A stretch of DNA of 64,000 nucleotides, taken from assembly GCA_022702545.1 (NCBI GenBank), contig JAHRBC010000001.1, positions 3,596,001 through 3,660,000 of the forward strand, in the 5' to 3' direction. This stretch comes from Phycomyces nitens. Taxonomy: Eukaryota; Mucoromycota; Mucoromycetes; Mucorales; Phycomycetaceae. The position numbers were made by a program, and so were the translations under genes. The notes under the pieces were generated by a model that was given only the letters and a program-made list of their open reading frames with translations, was not told where the DNA came from and searched no databases. This document shows positions 58,193 to 64,000 of this stretch, piece by piece (the stretch's first letter is position 1; the number at the start of each line of letters is the position of its first letter).

Positions 58193-59834
58193 CTAATGGC
58201 CACTCGAGGAATTTCCAATGTTCTCAAAAGGCCGTGGTCCAGGATCTCCCATTCCCCACACCCATCGAATACGACCACTCTTTCCATAAATATACTCAAA
58301 TCGATGGTTGATCATCAATTCAACAATAATCCAGCAGTTGGAAATGAAGAACAAAAGGCTTGAGATCCAGATATACAAGAACGTGTTTTGGCCGAGGAAC
58401 TCGAGCCGGTAGGCAAAGTGAAGCCATAGACCCTATCACAACCCAGTTGGAGCAAGTTTTTTCTTTTTCTTTTTAAAAGAAATCCTCGGGATTTAACATA
58501 CCTGACTTGCCACCCATGCCAATATGAGTCCCAGACCCTTCCATCTCAAACTAAGGCTGGTTGACGGCAAGATAAGAGGAATCAAACAGATATACCACAT
58601 GAAATACTATACCCAGAGTCAGAAAGGTTATCCAGATAATCGCAGAACCCTAGATTACCTGAGAAGTGCACACTTTGTTAAAGGTAACAAATATAAAAGT
58701 CTGCAAAAAGCATGCAAAAAAGACGTCCTTTGCAAATGCAACACCAACAGCAGCCACCAGTGACATCTGAGGCAAGAACGTCAAGACACTCAGCAGCTTT
58801 CCTGCGATAGGAGCATCAAACGCAAGATACATTTGATAGAACCATATCGAAAAGTTGTGTCGATGGTCTTTTCGGGTTATATGATACAGATAGGTGTTTT
58901 CCATAAACTCATCACCATAACTAAACCAATCGAATAAAAAATAAAAAAGACATCCTAGACCAAGTAGTAGGACTTACAGCTGGTACATGGCCCATGTAAT
59001 TACCAGAAACACACCTCCACTGACAAGCCCGAATAGAATCCTAGTAGGTGACAAGAAGAGGATTATTTCGTACATTGCCATTCGGTAGGTCTCCAGGATC
59101 TTGCTCTTGATATTCTCAACAGAGACTGGGTTTGGCTGGTTGTGGTCATCGATTGGCTCTCTTCCGGGTTCATTAATCTCGAGGCGCGAAGGATCGTTTC
59201 TCAGGTACATACGCAAAAGAAAGAAGCGAGACTTTCTGTAGGACCAGATTATCTGTGGCCAGTCAACTGGGTCTCCATAACGTTCGTCCAAGAGAAACAA
59301 GAGAGGAATGACATAGATGATGGGGTAGATCTTAAAGTGAACAGCCAGGCCAAACACAGCGCTGCCAGCATAAAATCTACGGGTCATCATCAAGTATAGT
59401 GATCCCAGCACCATCACAGCCAAGAGGGATTCTGCATTACCACGCGTTGATATATTAGCTACCATTGGATTAAGTAACCAGAGGGCGTCCAGCCAAAGCG
59501 CCTTTTGAGAGGGCATTCCGCGAAGGACGAGAATACGATGAATCAGGTAGCCCACCACCAGGTCAGCAGCAGCAAATATACATTTTCCAAATGATTGAAA
59601 AAGATAAATATTTGGTGTCAAGAAGATGGCAAGAAGAGGTGTATAGCGATAGGTCTCTCGATCGTAAGGCGATGCTCCCAAGGTAACATGACGAGCGGCA
59701 TCGGTAAAGACAATATAATCAATGTCTGTGTATTTCACAGTCAGGTTGGCATCCTGCCATTCGCCATAGAATAATAAAACTACACGAAGCAGGAGGGCAG
59801 TTGCACACAAAGTTGTGAATGTGAACCAGGTCAT
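58193..59834 (-). CDS. GPI14: GPI mannosyltransferase 1 (PIG-M / Gpi14)
   Basis: Four exons (59834-58978, 58920-58659, 58606-58502, 58432-58193) give 487 aa. The enzyme adds the first mannose, from dolichol-phosphate mannose, to the GPI precursor in the ER lumen. The first luminal loop carries the DxD-type motif in KYTDIDYIVFTDAARH, then SPYDRETYRYTPLL, the family signature. Later blocks are WLLNPMVANISTRGNAESL, GLAVHFKIYPIIY, and NFSIWFYQMYL, with about ten hydrophobic segments. The length exceeds the human (about 423) and yeast (about 403) proteins because of a loop around FLLRMYLRNDPSRLEIN and a charged C-terminal tail. The ATG at 59834 opens directly into the first membrane helix. Confidence 0.94.
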
Positions 59835-60517
59835 GGTGACAGCCTAAAGGGAAATACGACAACCATGAAAATAAAATAAATTATAGAAGTCAGCTTGCTC
59901 TGCTCAACAGCAGCGCGCGCGCGCCTTTCTTGCCGTCTTTCTTTTCCTTTGCTTTCAAAACAGCAGTCTTTAGAGTGCTTTCAATTGCTCACAAGAAGTA
60001 GTTGATATTTAGGTCTTTAGAAGCACAAGATATGGATGAGTGCAATTAAAAAATCTAGTCAAAGATATCATGCCCAAGGTGTCCTCGTATTGTCGACTTT
60101 TATGCTTGATAATATTTTATATATCAATGTCCAAAGGGCGAGTGGAACGATGATCAGAAGAACAGTGTGCAACACAGCCAGCAGCTGTCCTACACACTCT
60201 GCAATATTAGGCAAAAAATACCAAAGACTACATAAAGAATGCAAGATCTAAACAGAGCCTGGGCATATATATATAAGTATATTGTACTGCCCGCTCGCCC
60301 CCCTCTCATCATGCTCACCTATTTTTCATTTTTTTTTTTCGTGTGCGCACACATGCTGACCTTTGCAGCTGTTCTAATGCAGATACGTCACCACACATCA
60401 CGTGCAATGTGTTCCTTGCCCCTTTCTACTCGACGTCACATGGAAGCCACAGTTTCAAACACCGAGTTGTTTATCCTCCACAAGAAAATCAACACTCGGT
60501 TTTGACAAGCATAAGCC
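59835..60517. promoter_or_regulatory. Divergent spacer between GPI14 and MRPS35
   Basis: 683 bp with a CG-dinucleotide run (about 59911-59923) on the GPI14 side and a palindromic CACGTG near 60398-60404 about 115 bp before the MRPS35 ATG. Short frames here lack coding character. Confidence 0.4.
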
Positions 60518-61309
60518 ATGGCCAGCCGTCTCTGCACTGCAGTCAAAGTATACTCACCCAACGCACCAGCATCCCGTGCGTTCTCTGCTTCGGCTGCCAT
60601 TTTGGCTGGCCGTCAAGTGGGTCGTCAGAGAAAACCCGACAAGAAATTCGATGTAGATCACATGGAGAAATTCAACTTTGATGATCAGACAACGATTGGA
60701 CACGACCTCTTTGAAAACATTAGAGAGGTCCGAAAGTACCTGAGAATGACAAACTACGAACTTCCCAAATTGAGTGGTTAGTTGGTCCTTGGTAAACCAG
60801 CAAGTGAAAAACTGACGCTCCTGGTTAGTGTTCGCCAAACCTTTTGTCCCTCCCACCAGTAGCCAAATCTTAAAGTTCAAGTCGCACACCTATCTGGGAG
60901 AAGGTCACCCTGTTGAACGCAAAGCTGTGCTCAATGTCAAGGTTTCTGATCTCAATTTGACTGAACAACAGAGACACACCCTTTTGTTGTTGAGTGGTCC
61001 TCGGTACCATGTGGATACAGATGAATTGATCTTCTCGAGTGAGAAATTCCCCAACAAAAAGCAGAACAAGAAGTATCTCAGTGATACTCTTAACAAGCTT
61101 ATTGAAGAGACAAAGGTAAAGGAATCAGGGAAATAGGTATTGGGATTTGAGGTTATTTGGTCTGACAAGATTGGTTCTGTTTGGATGTATGGTTTTATTA
61201 GAAGGCTGGCGATGCATTTGCTGATGTTCCTCTCAACTTACGGGAGCCCAAGAAGAGACTTGAATTCCCCAAGGAGTGGGCTCGCCCTGCCAAGACTGAG
61301 GCACAATAA
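60518..61309 (+). CDS. MRPS35: Mitochondrial small-subunit ribosomal protein mS35
   Basis: Three exons (60518-60776, 60829-61115, 61202-61309) give 217 aa. The N-terminus (ASRLCTAVKVYSPNAPASRAF) is a typical mitochondrial presequence: basic, Ser/Ala-rich, no acids. The MRP-S28/mS35 domain follows: VFAKPFVPP, LKFKSHTYLGEGHPVERKAV, LLLLSGPRYHVDTDEL, EKFPNKKQNKKYL, then a short tail with FPKEWARP. The protein sits in the head of the mitochondrial small subunit (yeast Rsm24). Both introns keep the frame (phases 1 and 0). Confidence 0.92.
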
Positions 61310-61511
61310 AAAATAATCGACAAGATGATCCTATGGATCTGTATAGACACCTTTATATTTTTTTCTTTTACTTTTTCTCTATTTATTTAACCCAGAAAAC
61401 GATTGTATAATACATTCCACCCAACAACAGCAGAAGAAATATATGAATGGTTGTGAAAAAGAGAGGATTTTATTCAATTGGCAAAAAAAGTGAGGGCCAA
61501 AGGTGTGTATT
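61310..61511. other. Convergent spacer, MRPS35 / GH17
   Basis: About 200 bp shared by two 3' ends; T-rich then A-rich, consistent with poly(A) signals on both strands. Confidence 0.5.
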
Positions 61512-62618
61512 TTATCCTTGGCAAGGGTTCTGGAGAGTAGAAAGTGGAATGTTACTCTTGAGAGTGTTGTCCGAGTTGAGGACACCCCAGTAACGCTCTA
61601 CGCCAGATCGGTAAGGCTCATCCTTGGCAGAGAACCAGATAATATCAATGTTTCTTTTCTTGGCCTCACAGAGAACAGCGGCAAGGTATCTAGAGAATAG
61701 TTTAATGATATGTTTGGCTGATGGCTATAGAGAATCTTACGTCTTTTCGTTTTCAGGAGATGGAACAGCATCTCCAAACTTGTCGCCAGCAGAGGGCCAT
61801 CCAGTCTCTGAAATTCTGACAGGCTTGCCTTGAGAGATGGACACTACATGGTCGTAATGGTTCATCAATGTAGATGCTCCATCTTGAACAGAGACACCTT
61901 CCCAGTAACTAGATGTGTAAAATAGTGAGTTGGATGTCAATGCTGTATGTCTAGGGAAATCATGGTGCCTCTCATCTGTACTTACGGGAATGCATTCCTA
62001 AATATAACGGTTGAGTAAATCTGCTTAAAGAGCATGTTTTAGACTTACATCATGACAAAATCGAGTTCCTGGATGACGTTGGGAGGAAGTTTGTAGTATA
62101 CATCGGCAGTTGTAACATTGACTCCCTTGGGACCAACGATATCCTTGACCTTTTTGATGTAATTGGCCAGAGAAGCAGCATCGGTATCATTACGATAGAG
62201 CACTTCTGATCCAACAATAATGGCATCCACATTCTTGAAACCATACTTTGAGGCAATGTTATTGAGAGCATTCATCTCATTGTCAAAGGTATCCGGACGG
62301 TCGACCCACATGCCAAGATAGAGCTGCATTCCCAACTCTTGAGTGGCCTGGAGAGCAAGCTCGGCTATATAAAGACATAATTGGGTCAATTGGGTATAAA
62401 GAGCCAGTTGTTTCTCTCCCTTTACCTTGGTTACAAACCGACAATGAAAATATACGGATGCGGTTTGTGTATGGTTTGAGAGCAGTGAGATCTTTCTTGA
62501 CATCCTCCAGAGTAGGACAGCTGGCTTGATTGATTCCATAATTCAGCCCATAGAAATACTCGGCCTTTGCCAGAGTGGCTAATAAAAGACTTGCTAGTAA
62601 AATACAGATTCCTTTCAT
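61512..62618 (-). CDS. Secreted GH17 beta-1,3-glucan-active enzyme, Bgl2-like
   Basis: Five exons (62618-62426, 62364-62049, 61997-61986, 61908-61741, 61689-61512) give 288 aa. A signal peptide (MKGICILLASLLLATLAKA) precedes YFYGLNYGINQASCPT, the start of the TIM barrel. The acid/base Glu is in IVGSEVLYRND and the nucleophile Glu in VRISETGWPSAG, both intact. The end matches the family: VERYWGVLNSD. Length and wording fit yeast Bgl2, which cuts and rejoins beta-1,3-glucan in the cell wall; no GPI signal is seen. The third exon is only 12 nt and supplies Asn-Ala-Phe-Pro of the FVMMNAFPYW block. Confidence 0.93.
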
Positions 62619-63554
62619 TTTTCAAAAACAAAAGAAGATGTAGGGCCAAATCATAGGGTTTTTGATGAGGCTTAAATATGAGAATTGAATTGAATTTGGG
62701 TCTAGCAAAAGTTGACACACCCCGTCCTATATTTCAGAATCGCATAATTGCCAAGCTGTCATTTGCCTTGGCAGATTCTTTTCTGGCTTCAAAGATTGAG
62801 CAAGTTTCATATAAAACAGATCTTTTTATTATTATTATTTTCGGAGACAAACCATAGTAAAGATTTTTTTCCAACTATGACATGAGTCTTTGCAAAGACA
62901 ATCGTTTATCCGTAGAGGTTAAATACAACAATAAAGAAGCAATTTGACTATTAATGATGATAATTATGATGATATGCGTTCTTGGGCTTAAATTAAAAGA
63001 ATATATCCCTTTTCTCCAGTGCCAAATATATATACATATATATATGTATACATATATCCGAACCTAAAAAGAAATGTCCATTATTTTGAAACATTGGTAC
63101 TATATAATTTTTTCCATCAATGCCAAATAGGCCAAAACAACAGAAACAACAACAACAAAAAAAATTAAAATGTCGGAAATAAGATTTTGACCTTGGAATA
63201 AAAACTGAAATAATTAGAAATTCAATCTGTAGAAAATATTTTCTTTTATGCTTAAATGCGATTTTATAGGCACAATCGGATATTGAATCTCCAAAGGTTT
63301 CTGTCAAGTGTAAATGACTGGGATGTTAAGATACAGTTCCTGTCTGTTGTTGATTGTGGCATTGTCATCAGTGGTCCCTTAGGTATCCTATTTGGGTAGG
63401 TGCACTTGGTGACGAGACGTTCTCTTGGAAGCGTCGCATCGGAACTGACTTCATGGTGCGACGGTGAGAAGATGTTTCCAGTGACGTAGACCAGTCCTTG
63501 TTTACTGACAGATGAACAGTGAATCAGATCAATCGAGGCACAGTTTTCATTAGG
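62619..63554. other. Spacer with TA-rich palindrome
   Basis: Contains a TATATACATATATATATGTATA-type inverted sequence (about 63027-63057). 63300-63554 is less A/T-rich and may be the 5' region of the last gene. No coding region is supported. Confidence 0.45.
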
Positions 63555-64000
63555 ATGCTTGCCTCACTAAGAAGAGCTATTGCCGCACGAGGCCTTAGTC
63601 GAAGTCATTCAAACTTACTAGAATACAATACAGCATTCCCTCTTGAGAATGACGATGAATTACAGAGTCTTAAGAGATTAGTAGAGTACTATGGCCGATT
63701 GCTGCTCACTGTCACCAGAGGCGAATGTAAGAAATAAGGCGCGTCTGTTGTCAATTATTGACAACTACTCACAGATCACCAATCAGCCTCGGATGACGGA
63801 AGTGACAGCCAATCTACTACTGATAGTGAACGAATGGAGGAATCTAACAGGAGAAGTGGCTGGGTTGAAGATGTTCGCCCTCCTGGCCATGATTACTGTG
63901 TGGTTGGAGAACCTGGAGTTATTTATGATCACCCATCGGTAAGACACTATCCTGCCCAAGGCTTTTTGACAGCAGAGTTAAAATTATCACTAACCAAGGG
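63555..64000 (+). CDS. Unrecognised gene, 5' part only (cut by window edge)
   Basis: Exon 1 (63555-63726) starts MLASLRRAIAARGLSRSHSN and continues LENDDELQSLKRLVEYYGRL. A GT-AG intron (63727-63774) joins in phase to exon 2, which is open to the window end: Ser/Asp-rich SASDDGSDSQSTTDSERMEE, then VEDVRPPGHDYCVVGEPGV and YPAQGFLTAELKLS. The reading frame after splicing is long, charged and protein-like, so I think it is real. No domain is recognisable in the first about 130 residues. Upstream exons are possible, since the first in-frame ATG is not strongly supported. Confidence 0.5.

Noticed and set aside
1..64000. tRNA, rRNA, CRISPR arrays and LTR pairs
   Set aside because: Looked for B-box-like GGTTCGAAT sequences, spaced repeats and paired long repeats; none convincing was found, though an exhaustive search by eye is not possible.

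Overview
This is a nuclear contig from a filamentous fungus, most likely an early-diverging one (Mucoromycota, probably Mucorales). The reasons are: many short (about 40-100 nt) GT-AG introns in every gene; very A/T-rich spacers full of poly-A and poly-T; fungal regulators and wall genes (a cys-3-like bZIP, YAK1, a BGL2-like GH17); a fucosyltransferase-like enzyme, which suits fucose-containing mucoralean walls; and a Siva homologue, a family better known from animals. The genus cannot be settled from the sequence. No rRNA, tRNA, CRISPR or bacterial-type operon was seen.

Layout. 1-7.6 kb is gene-poor: one small RQP-repeat C2H2 zinc-finger gene and two side-by-side decayed Tc1-like transposons. 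7.66-9.46 kb holds an allantoate/nicotinate-type MFS transporter (minus). 10.77-26.5 kb is a dense block: TRS130/TRAPPC10 (minus), divergent Siva-like (plus), a VIP36-like lectin (minus), SEC17/alpha-SNAP (plus), YAK1 (plus), and an MSB3/GYP3-type Rab GAP (minus). 26.5-31.2 kb is empty spacer, followed by a bZIP gene (31.19-32.26 kb). 32.3-40.8 kb is gene-poor, with two more Tc1 relics, an IS630-like relic and a decayed coding region of unknown origin. 40.8-50.6 kb is a second dense block: fucosyltransferase-like (minus), divergent aftiphilin-like adaptor (plus), a 77-aa membrane protein (minus) divergent from a 97-aa unknown protein (plus), a DHHC palmitoyltransferase (plus) and a choline/ethanolamine kinase (plus). 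50.9-53.3 kb has an IS630-like fragment and a broken Ndc10_II/Crypton-type tyrosine-recombinase gene. 53.3-57.6 kb is spacer around a CYSTM gene. 57.6-62.6 kb carries a 90-aa membrane protein, GPI14/PIG-M, MRPS35 and a BGL2-like GH17 glucanase. An unrecognised gene runs off the right edge.

How the genes fit together. Most are housekeeping. Membrane traffic is well represented: TRAPPII (TRS130), SNARE recycling (SEC17), a cargo lectin, a Rab GAP, a clathrin/adaptor accessory protein and a palmitoyltransferase. Glycosylation and wall synthesis are represented by PIG-M, the fucosyltransferase-like enzyme and the GH17 enzyme. I see no cluster that behaves as a single new system. The unusual features are in gene structure and decay: 12-nt and 25-nt internal exons, a 5-nt first coding exon, an intron directly after an ATG, three GC-AG introns, and many independent transposon relics. 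Exon boundaries were placed by hand from splice signals, frame continuity and remembered family motifs, without alignment or RNA data.
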